Shown here in pieces: positions 33,090-41,718 of a DNA stretch of 64,000 nt (its first letter is position 1; each line of letters starts with the position of its first letter). Both the position numbers and the translations under genes were made by a program. The stretch is from Caldilinea sp. CFX5 (GTDB lineage: Bacteria; Chloroflexota; Anaerolineae; Caldilineales; Caldilineaceae). Location: NCBI GenBank assembly GCA_021405325.1, contig QWII01000006.1:284550-348549 (forward strand), written 5' to 3'. Below the pieces are notes generated by a model. It saw only the letters and a program-made list of their open reading frames with translations, was not told where the DNA came from and did not search any database.

Positions 33090-33707
33090 ATGATCATTAT
33101 TATTGACTACGGTGTTGGTAATCTTGGCTCAATCTTGAATATGTTAAAAAAGGTTGGCGCCCAAGCCAAGATATCATCTGATCCCAAAGAAATTGCGGCA
33201 GCCAGTAAACTGATATTGCCTGGTGTTGGTGCATTTGATTCCTGCGCCGGAAATTTGCGCGCATCTGGCTTAATTCCGTTACTTGATGAGATGGTTTTGC
33301 AACGGAGCGTGCCTGTTTTGGGTGTTTGTGTGGGCATGCAGCTACTCACTAACGGCAGTGAGGAGGGGGAGTTGCCAGGTTTAGGCTGGATTGGGGGTGA
33401 AACAGTACGGTGGCGCTTTGATCCCAAACAGACGGGATTAAGAATTCCCCACATGGGCTGGAACGCGGTGACCTTTTCACCCACAGCCCAATTATTTAAG
33501 GGATTTGAAGGCGAAACACGTTTCTACTTTGTTCATTCTTATCATGTTATATGTGCTGATCCGGCAGACGTGGCAGCCACAGTATTCTACGGTTATACGG
33601 CTACAGCCTCAGTTCAGCGTGGCAATATCTATGGAACGCAGTTTCATCCTGAAAAGAGCCATAAATTTGGCATGCGTCTGTACAAAAATTTTGTGGAGTT
33701 AAATTAA
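33090..33707 (+). CDS. hisH: HisH-type glutaminase of a sugar amidination system
   Basis: This 205-residue class I glutamine amidotransferase has the oxyanion/catalytic segment VLGVCVGMQLL with Cys80 and the His-Glu pair in GTQFHPEKSH, so the glutaminase looks intact. It releases ammonia from glutamine. Its stop overlaps the HisF-like start by one base (TAATG). No other his gene is present and a WbpG-type amidotransferase follows, as in Pseudomonas O5 (hisH2-hisF2-wbpG), so it probably serves sugar amidination and not histidine synthesis. Confidence 0.9.
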   Translation: MIIIIDYGVGNLGSILNMLKKVGAQAKISSDPKEIAAASKLILPGVGAFDSCAGNLRASGLIPLLDEMVLQRSVPVLGVCVGMQLLTNGSEEGELPGLGWIGGETVRWRFDPKQTGLRIPHMGWNAVTFSPTAQLFKGFEGETRFYFVHSYHVICADPADVAATVFYGYTATASVQRGNIYGTQFHPEKSHKFGMRLYKNFVELN

Positions 33708-34465
33708 TGTTAAAGACGCGTGTAATGCCTTGTCTCCTACTAAAAGATGCAGCTTTAGTTAAGACTATTCAATTTCAAAATCCTACTTATATTGGCGCGC
33801 CTGTCAATGCGATCCGCATCTACAATGAAAAGGAAGTTGATGAATTACTTCTTTTGGATATTACAGCAACTATTGAAAAAAAAGCGCCACCGTTTAAGAT
33901 CATTGAAGAAATTGCCAGTGAATGTTTTATGCCTGTCGCATATGGCGGCGCGCTTCGTCAGATTGAAGATATTCAGCGTATCTTTTATCTGGGTATTGAA
34001 AAAGCTGTTATCAATAGTTTCGCCCATGAAAATCCTGCCTTTGTCCGCGAAGCCGCCGATCGCTTTGGTAGCCAGTCTATCGTTATCTCGATCGATGCCA
34101 AGAAGACGCCTTACGGTTATGAGGTTTTTACCCATGGCGGGCGCAAGGCAACCGGGGTGAACCCGGTAACATTTGCCAAACAAATGGAGCAGATGGGGGC
34201 TGGAGAAATTCTGATCAATTCAATTGATCGCGATGGTACGATGCAGGGTTATGAGCTTGATCTAATCAAACAAGTGACTTCTACCGTGAGTGTACCGGTA
34301 ATTGCCTGTGGTGGGGCAGGCAAAGTGGAGCATTTTGGTGAAGCCGTAAAACAAGGTGGCGCGTCGGCAGTTGCGGCTGGTAGTATGGTCGTTTATTTTG
34401 GGAGAAATCGCGCTGTACTTATTAACTTTCCTAAACCGCGCGAATTAGCCAAGGTTTTAGCGTGA
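33707..34465 (+). CDS. hisF: HisF-type cyclase paralogue of a sugar amidination system
   Basis: This 252-residue TIM barrel is clearly HisF-derived (IPVACGGAGK-like VPVIACGGAGKVEHFGEAVK, VISIDAKK). The first catalytic Asp of true HisF (Asp11 in CLDV) is missing: the segment reads MPCLLLKDAALVKT, with Leu11. It should not make AICAR and IGP from PRFAR, but could still pass ammonia from HisH through the barrel. That fits the HisF2 role beside a WbpG-type enzyme. It overlaps hisH by one base and is followed by the amidotransferase after 43 bases. Confidence 0.9.
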   Translation: MLKTRVMPCLLLKDAALVKTIQFQNPTYIGAPVNAIRIYNEKEVDELLLLDITATIEKKAPPFKIIEEIASECFMPVAYGGALRQIEDIQRIFYLGIEKAVINSFAHENPAFVREAADRFGSQSIVISIDAKKTPYGYEVFTHGGRKATGVNPVTFAKQMEQMGAGEILINSIDRDGTMQGYELDLIKQVTSTVSVPVIACGGAGKVEHFGEAVKQGGASAVAAGSMVVYFGRNRAVLINFPKPRELAKVLA

Positions 34466-34508
34466 TCCCGTCAAGGTTGTCAAAGTTTTCCTCAGGAGTT
34501 TAGTGATT

Positions 34509-35663
34509 ATGAACGAATCTCTGCGCCGTTGTACACGCTGTTTGTATGATGAAAGTATCGCTTCCATTAGCTTTGACGAAAATGGCGTATGTAACTACTG
34601 CCATATTCATGATCAAATGGTGCAGAGTTACCCCTTAGGTGCAGAGGGGAAAAACCGGATCGAAAAGATTGTCGAGGAGATCAAACAAGCCGGGAAAGGC
34701 AAACAGTACGATGTTGTTGTAGGGGTTAGTGGTGGCTGTGACTCTTCCTATTTGGTATACCTTGCCAAACAATGGGGGCTGCGCCCTTTGGCCGTTCACT
34801 TTGATAATACCTGGAATTCAACCGTTGCAACCGAGAATATTCAGACTGTATTGCGTTCGCTGGATGTTGATTTGTGGACTTACGTGGTGGATAACGAAGA
34901 ATATGACGACATCTACCGTGCCTTTTTAAAAGCTGGAGTGCGGGACACAGAAATTCCAACGGATATTGGCTTAGCTAGTGTTTTGTATATGGCTTGTGAA
35001 AAATATGATGTCGGTTATATATTCGAAGGTCATTCATTCCGCACAGAAGGCATTGCCCCGCTCGATTGGATCTACATGGATGGCAAGTATATTGAAAGTG
35101 TCCATAAAACCTATGGCACCCGCCCCATGAAGACGTTTCCGAACATGTGGCTTAAGGACTTTTTGCGGTGGACCGTAGTAAAAGGGATCAAGAAAATCCG
35201 GCCACTCTACTATGTTGAATACATTAAAAAAGATGTGATGAACCTCCTCACGGAAGAGCTAGGTTGGGAATGGTATGGCGGGCATCATCTCGAAAATCGG
35301 TTCACCGCATTTTACCACATGTATTTATGGCCTAAACGATTTGGCATTGATGGCCGATTGCTGGGCTACTCGGCTTTGGTTCGATCAGGGCAAATTACCC
35401 GCGAACAGGGCCTCGATCTAATTCGTAGTCCCCAATACTGTGACAATGAACTTGTTGAACTGGTCAAGAAACGCTTGGGCTTTTCTGATCAAGAATGGGA
35501 AGAATTGATGGCGCTTCCGCACAAAACATACCAAGACTTTCCTACGTATAAGAAAACCTTTGAGCGGATGCGGCCATTTTTTTGGCTAATGGTAAAACTC
35601 GGACGAGTGCCACAAAGCTTTTACATTAAATACACGGCCCCAGCCAACCAACCCACGGTTTAG
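34509..35663 (+). CDS. wbpG: N-acetyl sugar amidotransferase (WbpG/PseA/LegG-type)
   Basis: This 384-residue protein has an N-terminal zinc ribbon (Cys8, Cys11, Cys28, Cys31 in RRCTRCLYDES and GVCNYC) and an ATP-pyrophosphatase PP-loop VGVSGGCDSSYLVYL (SGGCDS 74-79). The family adenylates an N-acetyl carbonyl and replaces it with ammonia to make an acetamidino group; ammonia comes from HisH/HisF partners, which lie immediately upstream. AGGAG precedes ATG 34509 by ten bases; GTG 34503 is possible. The probable product here is an amidinated diamino-uronic acid. Confidence 0.92.
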   Translation: MNESLRRCTRCLYDESIASISFDENGVCNYCHIHDQMVQSYPLGAEGKNRIEKIVEEIKQAGKGKQYDVVVGVSGGCDSSYLVYLAKQWGLRPLAVHFDNTWNSTVATENIQTVLRSLDVDLWTYVVDNEEYDDIYRAFLKAGVRDTEIPTDIGLASVLYMACEKYDVGYIFEGHSFRTEGIAPLDWIYMDGKYIESVHKTYGTRPMKTFPNMWLKDFLRWTVVKGIKKIRPLYYVEYIKKDVMNLLTEELGWEWYGGHHLENRFTAFYHMYLWPKRFGIDGRLLGYSALVRSGQITREQGLDLIRSPQYCDNELVELVKKRLGFSDQEWEELMALPHKTYQDFPTYKKTFERMRPFFWLMVKLGRVPQSFYIKYTAPANQPTV

Positions 35664-35684
35664 ATAAAGATTGTAGCGTATAGC

Positions 35685-36746
35685 ATGGGTCAGAAATACA
35701 TTATCCATTACGGTCTCGTTGCTGGCTATTCTTACTATAATGCAGCATCTCTTAGGAAAATTGGCCTTCGCAGTCAAAATATCATTCCGACCTACCTTGA
35801 AGGAGCAGATCAAAAGGGCTTTAAACGTAACCTACCTTTTGATCGCTCTCTATATTCTCCTTCCGCAAGAAAACCAACAGTGATTTTTAACAAGTTGCGG
35901 TTCCTATTGGAAGTAATACAGAGTGGTAACTTAGTGCATTACTATCACGATACAGTTTTACAAAGCAAAAGTTTAGATGCTAAACTTTTCCATTCTTGTA
36001 AGATTCCTATGGCAATTTCGTGGGCTGGTAGTGAGGCAAGAATTGTCCGTCAAGCCTGTAAGAATAACCCTTACTTCTTTTTAGCACTTAACGAGCAATA
36101 TGATAACCAAGTTCGTAGACGTTTAGAGAGAGTTTCCAAATATGTTCGTTATGTGATAACAGATCCCGAATTAGCCGAGTATAGTCGACCTTATTTCGAT
36201 AAAGTATTTATCGTGCCGCAACCTTTCGATCTCACTACATCGCACTACTGCTTGCCTGAAAAAGAGGTTCAACGCCCCAGAATCTTGCATATTCCCACTA
36301 ACCGGGAAATTAAAGGAACCGCTTATGTGGAAGCTGCAGTCGAAAGATTACGCAGTGAACGTTTATCTTTTGATTTTGACTGTTTACCTCCCCGATTCAC
36401 CCAACAAGAGGTGCGACAACTGATCTCAGAAGCAGATATTTATGTTGATGAACTCCGTTGCGGCTCATATGGTATAACCGCAATTGAATCGATGGCTTCT
36501 GGCAAACCTACGCTAACTTATATCCGTGAAGATCTAATTGAACAATACCCGAAAGATTTACCTTTGGTCAATACGAATCCTGACACGATTTACACGCGAT
36601 TGAAAGAATTAATTGTTGATACCGAGCGAAGACGAGAAATTGGTTTAAAGAGTCGAACTTATGTAGAAAAAAACCACGCTTTAGAAGTAGTAGGAGCAAA
36701 ATTGCTCCAGGTTTACCAGAAGATTGGCCTGAAGGAGTATATGTGA
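35685..36746 (+). CDS. Glycosyltransferase, GT-B fold (GT4-like)
   Basis: This 353-residue protein has a weakly conserved N-terminal domain. The C-terminal GT4-like donor site is recognisable as YGITAIESMASGKPTL (an E-x7-E-like pattern), preceded by ILHIPTNREIKGTAYVEAA. It has no membrane helix, so it likely sits at the inner face of the membrane adding a sugar to the lipid-linked repeat. Donor and acceptor are unknown. Its stop overlaps the flippase GTG by four bases. The gene is markedly AT-rich. Confidence 0.75.
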   Translation: MGQKYIIHYGLVAGYSYYNAASLRKIGLRSQNIIPTYLEGADQKGFKRNLPFDRSLYSPSARKPTVIFNKLRFLLEVIQSGNLVHYYHDTVLQSKSLDAKLFHSCKIPMAISWAGSEARIVRQACKNNPYFFLALNEQYDNQVRRRLERVSKYVRYVITDPELAEYSRPYFDKVFIVPQPFDLTTSHYCLPEKEVQRPRILHIPTNREIKGTAYVEAAVERLRSERLSFDFDCLPPRFTQQEVRQLISEADIYVDELRCGSYGITAIESMASGKPTLTYIREDLIEQYPKDLPLVNTNPDTIYTRLKELIVDTERRREIGLKSRTYVEKNHALEVVGAKLLQVYQKIGLKEYM

Positions 36747-38206
36747 AAGCCTTGTTTCGGCAAATGTCAGTCTATGGGCTTGGGGGGGTGATCACAAAGG
36801 CCGTCAATTTTTTGCTGGTACCTCTCTACACAAGAGTCTTAGCGCCCGCAGATTATGGTGCTCTGGAATTGATCTATCTAATGGGTGGTGTGCTTGCTAT
36901 TCTTTACGGATTTATGATTCGGAGTGGCTATGTGCGCAACTATTATGAATTTAAGGATGAAAACACCAGAAATAGCCTCTTCAGTACAGCCTTTTGGTTT
37001 ACGGCTGTCACATCACTAACTTTTCTGTTTATTTCTTATATTCTTGCTGATGAGATCACCGCGTCGCTACTCAATTTCCCAGAAGGCTCTTATGCACTTC
37101 ATCTCATTAGTTTTGCTACGGCCATCTATGCGTTGAGCCACCTATTTTACGGTTGGTTGATGGTAAAAGAGAAGGCTCAACAGTTTGTAATGATAAATGT
37201 GGCGAGCTTACTCGTCACAATCTGTTCCACGATTTATTTTATTGTCATATTACAATGGTCGTTTATTGGCATTCTCTATGCCCAAATCATCGGGCGTTTA
37301 TTTGAATTGTGTTGGTTAGCCTACCTTGCCCGCCAGTTGCGGATTACTCATTTTTCTTATTCATTAGCAGTACCTATGCTGCATTATGGATTACCACTGA
37401 TCCCTGTACAATTAGCTGCGTTTGTGCTTGATCTTTCCGATCGCGCTTTTTTGAACCATTATTCCACTCTCTATGAAGTGGGCCTATACGCCTTTGGTTA
37501 TAAACTAGCTTCGGTAATTTTGCTCTTTGTGACTGAACCATTGCGTGGCTTTACACCCTATCTTTTTTCCTTGATTGATGATCCTGAGAAGTGTAAAAGG
37601 ACATTGGCAGACTTTACACGCTATTATATACTGGTCGTTTTGCTGCTTATTCTACTGCTCTCGATTTTTGCTCGTGAGGCCGTCTTCATTTTAGCTGATG
37701 CTAGTTATCAAACAAGTTGGCGTGTTGTCTACTTTATTGCGTTGTCCTATGGTATCTACGGATTGGTGCTGCTTTCATCCTATGCGATTGAAATTGTAAA
37801 AAAGAATTGGATTTCTTCCTTCTTTTGGCTCGCTGGAGCTGGATTGAATATCGTCCTGAACTTTCTATTGATCCCGGCCTATGGGATGATGGGCGCCTCT
37901 TTTGCTACTACAATCTCCTATCTTTGTGTTCTCTTTGGCTATTGGATTGTTATCAAACGACTTTATCCCATAAGCTACGCTTATGGTCGGTTTCTATACA
38001 TCCTAATTGTAACAACTCTTATTTATGCACTCTCGACAACGATAGACACCAATTTAATTTTGGCAATTGTACTCAAAACTGGCTTGCTTGGCTTATTTCT
38101 AGGATTCGTTGTTCTGGGGCAATACCTGACCAGAGAAGAGATGTCCATAGTTGGACATTTCTTAACCGGCAGCCTTATACAGCGACTCCACTGGGGGAGA
38201 GTGTAG
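36743..38206 (+). CDS. Wzx-type oligosaccharide flippase
   Basis: This 487-residue protein has about 12-14 hydrophobic segments and opens FRQMSVYGLGGVITKAVNFL, LVPLYTRVLAPADYGALEL, the hallmark of MATE-like polysaccharide flippases (Polysacc_synt family). It moves lipid-linked repeat units across the membrane. The start is GTG 36743, overlapping the glycosyltransferase stop (GTGA). It pairs with the Wzy-type proteins at 44883 or 50251. Confidence 0.92.
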   Translation: MKALFRQMSVYGLGGVITKAVNFLLVPLYTRVLAPADYGALELIYLMGGVLAILYGFMIRSGYVRNYYEFKDENTRNSLFSTAFWFTAVTSLTFLFISYILADEITASLLNFPEGSYALHLISFATAIYALSHLFYGWLMVKEKAQQFVMINVASLLVTICSTIYFIVILQWSFIGILYAQIIGRLFELCWLAYLARQLRITHFSYSLAVPMLHYGLPLIPVQLAAFVLDLSDRAFLNHYSTLYEVGLYAFGYKLASVILLFVTEPLRGFTPYLFSLIDDPEKCKRTLADFTRYYILVVLLLILLLSIFAREAVFILADASYQTSWRVVYFIALSYGIYGLVLLSSYAIEIVKKNWISSFFWLAGAGLNIVLNFLLIPAYGMMGASFATTISYLCVLFGYWIVIKRLYPISYAYGRFLYILIVTTLIYALSTTIDTNLILAIVLKTGLLGLFLGFVVLGQYLTREEMSIVGHFLTGSLIQRLHWGRV

Positions 38207-38212
38207 AGGCTT

Positions 38213-40111
38213 ATGTGTGGTATTGTCGGCGTATATGCATTCCGTCAGGATGCTAACCCTATCGAACTGAACCTACTCAATATTATGCGTGACAAAATAA
38301 CCCATCGCGGCCCAGATGGGGCAAGGAGTTGGCTTTCAGCCGATGGTAGGGTTGGTCTGGGGTTTCGGCGCCTGGCAATTGTTGATTTGGCCGATAGGGC
38401 AATGCAACCCATGAGCAATGAAGATGAAACAATTCATCTGGTCTTTAATGGCGAAATCTACAATCACGCAGAAATTCGGGCTGAGCTTGAACAAATTGGC
38501 GGCCATGTTTGGAAAACCCACCATTCAGACACAGAAACAATTGTTCATGCTTATGAAGAATGGGGTATCGACTGTTTGGCACGCCTGCGGGGCATGTTTG
38601 CGATTGCAATTTGGGATAGCAAGACACAGTATCTCTGGCTGATTCGTGACCGGATTGGGATTAAGCCGCTCTACTACACAATTTCTAATGACCGGATCGC
38701 GTTTGCCTCAGAGATAAAAGCCTTACTGGCTGATCCGAACCAGAAGCGGGTTGTTCACGCAGAAGCATTTTACCATTATTTATCTTTCTTAACTACGCCT
38801 GCCCCGCAAACGCTGTTTGCTGGCATTAAGAAACTACCCAATGGTTGTTGGCTACGGATCTCGACCGATGGACAAATTGTAGAACAACGATACTGGGATG
38901 TTTGGGATCATACAACACCTTTCACCAACTGTACAGAGAATGAGATTACCCAACGGCTACTGACGGAACTGGATAAGGCTGTACAGATACATAAGGTGAG
39001 CGATGTACCAGTTGGCATCTTTCTCTCCGGCGGTATCGACTCTAGTACTAATGCTGCGCTCTTTTCAAGAGACGAGTGTAAACCAATTAAGACGTTTTCG
39101 ATTGGTTACCAGGGTAACTATCAAAGTTATCAAAATGAAGTTCACTATGCGCGAAAAATGGCAGAATTGGTAAAAGCTGATCATCATGAACTACTACTTA
39201 CTCAGGATGACTTGCTCAACTTTTTGCCACAAATGATTTGTCTGCAAGATGAACCAATTGCTGATCCTGTTTGTATACCAGTTTATTATGTGTCCAAACT
39301 TGCGCGTGAACACGGCGTGATTGTTTGCCAAGTGGGTGAAGGTGCAGATGAACTTTTTTGCGGTTACCCATTTTGGCAGAGAGCTTTACAATTTCAGACG
39401 TGGCTAGACAATCCGTTTGTTCACGCATTGCACCCTTTAGGCGTGTTAGGGCTTCGCTTTGCGCGGAAAGAATATAGTCTATATGCTGAGTGGTTGCAAC
39501 GGAACAAGCGAAATCAACCCATCTTCTGGGGAGGCGCAGAAGCATTTACGGAATATGATAAGCAGCGATTACTTTCATCGCACCTGCGCAAGCAACTTAA
39601 AGGATTGACATCTTGGCAAGTAATCCAACCGATTCATCGGCGTTTTGAAGCGCAAGCCTGGGAAAAAAGCGCTCTTAACTGGATGAGTTATGTGGATCTG
39701 AATCTACGTCTGCCTGAACTGCTGCTAATGCGAGTAGATAAGATGAGTATGGGGGTAAGCTTAGAAGGACGAGTTCCTTTCCTTGATCATAAATTTGTCG
39801 AATTTGCTATGAGCATCCCTACATCGGTTAAGGTGCGCAATGGCACACTAAAGTATATTTTAAAGAAAGCGGTTCGGGGTGTTATTCCTGATGAATTGAT
39901 TGATCGAAAAAAACAAGGCTTCCATATACCAATTCATGAGTGGTTTTTCGATCGTTTAGGAGCCAGTATCCGACGAACATTGGATGAGTTTTGTGAGCAA
40001 ACTGAATTTATCGATCATAAGGCTGTATCAGAGTTAATTACTCGTAAGAGATCGTTGCAAGTTTGGTATCTGTTCAATTTTGCCCTGTGGTGGCAAGAGT
40101 ACATTCGCTAG
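38213..40111 (+). CDS. asnB: AsnB-type glutamine-dependent amidotransferase, possibly a uronamide synthase
   Basis: At 632 residues this has both halves of asparagine synthase B: an N-terminal glutaminase with Cys2 (MCGIVGVYA), RRLAIVDL and NGEIYNH, and a C-terminal synthetase with PP-loop VGIFLSGGIDSS (about 267-278) and a later LLLMRVDKMSMGVSLEGRVP. True AsnB makes asparagine. Homologues inside glycan loci (for example Francisella WbtH) are linked to amidation of uronic acid carboxyls. Its position right after wzx and the presence of WbpA-type chemistry favour that role here (inference). It starts six bases after the flippase. Confidence 0.9.
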   Translation: MCGIVGVYAFRQDANPIELNLLNIMRDKITHRGPDGARSWLSADGRVGLGFRRLAIVDLADRAMQPMSNEDETIHLVFNGEIYNHAEIRAELEQIGGHVWKTHHSDTETIVHAYEEWGIDCLARLRGMFAIAIWDSKTQYLWLIRDRIGIKPLYYTISNDRIAFASEIKALLADPNQKRVVHAEAFYHYLSFLTTPAPQTLFAGIKKLPNGCWLRISTDGQIVEQRYWDVWDHTTPFTNCTENEITQRLLTELDKAVQIHKVSDVPVGIFLSGGIDSSTNAALFSRDECKPIKTFSIGYQGNYQSYQNEVHYARKMAELVKADHHELLLTQDDLLNFLPQMICLQDEPIADPVCIPVYYVSKLAREHGVIVCQVGEGADELFCGYPFWQRALQFQTWLDNPFVHALHPLGVLGLRFARKEYSLYAEWLQRNKRNQPIFWGGAEAFTEYDKQRLLSSHLRKQLKGLTSWQVIQPIHRRFEAQAWEKSALNWMSYVDLNLRLPELLLMRVDKMSMGVSLEGRVPFLDHKFVEFAMSIPTSVKVRNGTLKYILKKAVRGVIPDELIDRKKQGFHIPIHEWFFDRLGASIRRTLDEFCEQTEFIDHKAVSELITRKRSLQVWYLFNFALWWQEYIR

Positions 40112-40119
40112 AATCGATT

Positions 40120-41718
40120 ATGATTTTTACTTGTCTCATTGTTCTAAAACAATCGTTTCAATCTTATGCACCACAAAAGGATTGTGCTGTTGTTGACAGC
40201 ACAGTAATAAATGGCTGGATTCGACAAGGGACTATTATTCGACATCTGCTTCGCTATGGTGAGGTGCAAGGGAGAACCTATCATTTGGCAGTGGTCACAA
40301 AACCTTTTGCTTTTGCCCTGTTACTACGATTGCTCTCCCGTGGTCGATGTTATATCATTGATGAATACGAAAATACCCAGACTGTTACATTGCGTACTTT
40401 ATTGCAGTTTGGTAAAATTTTAATTCAAGATTTCTTGCAAAAGAATAAACTTTTACGGAAAATTTCAGAGGATGTTGAGCAATTGCACCACACACCTGGG
40501 GCATCCAACCTGGTAGCTTTAGATTTGAAGAAACGCCCAGTCTATCTGCGTACTGATCTGCTCTTTGGTTTAAAGTCCGGTGGGTCAATTGGTCATATTG
40601 CCGGTGTTTTGAATCACTTGGATGAGTTTAGCGGTCATCCTATTTTTATTTCAACCGATCGTATCCTAACTGTTCGTAATGATATTGAATACTTACAGGT
40701 CTGGCCAGATTGTTCTTTTCGCGATTATCGCGAATTGCACCTTTTAGCCTTTAATCATACCTTCTATGAGCGGGCATTGAGTTATTTGGAGAATAAAGAA
40801 CTTGGCTTTATTTACCAACGGTACAGTCTGTACAATTTTGCAGGAATCAAACTTGCCCAAAAGTTACAACTCCCATTTGTCATTGAGTACAATGGCTCCG
40901 AGATCTGGATGAGTCGGCACTGGGGCAAACGTTTAGCCTATGAAACGATTGCTGAGCAAATTGAAATGGCCAATTTGCAATCAGCTCATCTGGTAGTTGT
41001 TGTAAGCCAACCCATGAAAGATGAGTTAATCGCACGGGGCATAGATGGTGATAAGATTCTTGTCAATCCAAATGGGGTGGACGTAACACGTTACTCGCCG
41101 GAAGTAGCCAGTGAGCCAATCCGTCGTTTGTATGGTCTAACTGAAAAGATTGTGATTGGTTTTATTGGCACATTTGGTCCATGGCACGGCGCCGAGGTGT
41201 TGGCTGAGGCTTTTGGCTCTTTATTGCAAAGTTACCCTATTTACCGCGATAAAGTTCGCTTACTGATGATCGGTGACGGGGTTGCCCTGCCCAAGGCAAA
41301 AGCGAATCTTGCTAATTATAGTGCAGCAGAAAATGTAATTTTTACTGGTTTGATTCCACAAGAGCAAGGGCCGGCCCACTTGGCAGCCTGTGATATACTA
41401 GTTTCGCCGCATGTTCCCAACCCGGATGGAAGCCCCTTTTTTGGTTCACCCACCAAGTTGTTTGAATACATGGCAATGGGTAAGGGGATTGTCGCTTCAA
41501 ATCTCGATCAGATCGGTCAAGTGTTGAGTCATAATCATACAGCATGGATGGTCAAACCTGGCGATGTGGCTGCATTGGCGACAGGTTTGAAGATGTTGAT
41601 TGATAATCCGGACCTGAGGGCGCAGTTGGGACAAAACGCCCGTACAGAAGTAGTGCGCAACTATACTTGGCGCGCACATACTCAGCATATCATTGAGAAA
41701 TTGATTGAACTTTGCTAA
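40120..41718 (+). CDS. Glycosyltransferase family 4 with N-terminal extension
   Basis: This 532-residue protein has about 140 N-terminal residues (with a hydrophobic stretch around FAFALLLRLLSRG) before an ordinary GT4 enzyme: FVIEYNGSEIWMSRHWG, VVSQPMKDELIARGI, NPNGVDVTRYSPE and the donor site PHVPNPDGSPFFGSPTKLFEYMAMGKGIV. It would use an NDP-sugar to extend the lipid-linked repeat. The upstream open extension to 40063 overlaps asnB and is rejected. The stop overlaps the following ATG by one base. Confidence 0.85.
   Translation: MIFTCLIVLKQSFQSYAPQKDCAVVDSTVINGWIRQGTIIRHLLRYGEVQGRTYHLAVVTKPFAFALLLRLLSRGRCYIIDEYENTQTVTLRTLLQFGKILIQDFLQKNKLLRKISEDVEQLHHTPGASNLVALDLKKRPVYLRTDLLFGLKSGGSIGHIAGVLNHLDEFSGHPIFISTDRILTVRNDIEYLQVWPDCSFRDYRELHLLAFNHTFYERALSYLENKELGFIYQRYSLYNFAGIKLAQKLQLPFVIEYNGSEIWMSRHWGKRLAYETIAEQIEMANLQSAHLVVVVSQPMKDELIARGIDGDKILVNPNGVDVTRYSPEVASEPIRRLYGLTEKIVIGFIGTFGPWHGAEVLAEAFGSLLQSYPIYRDKVRLLMIGDGVALPKAKANLANYSAAENVIFTGLIPQEQGPAHLAACDILVSPHVPNPDGSPFFGSPTKLFEYMAMGKGIVASNLDQIGQVLSHNHTAWMVKPGDVAALATGLKMLIDNPDLRAQLGQNARTEVVRNYTWRAHTQHIIEKLIELC

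Noticed and set aside
33090..34465. Histidine biosynthesis role for HisH and HisF
   Set aside because: No other his gene is present, HisF lacks its first catalytic Asp, and a WbpG-type amidotransferase follows directly.
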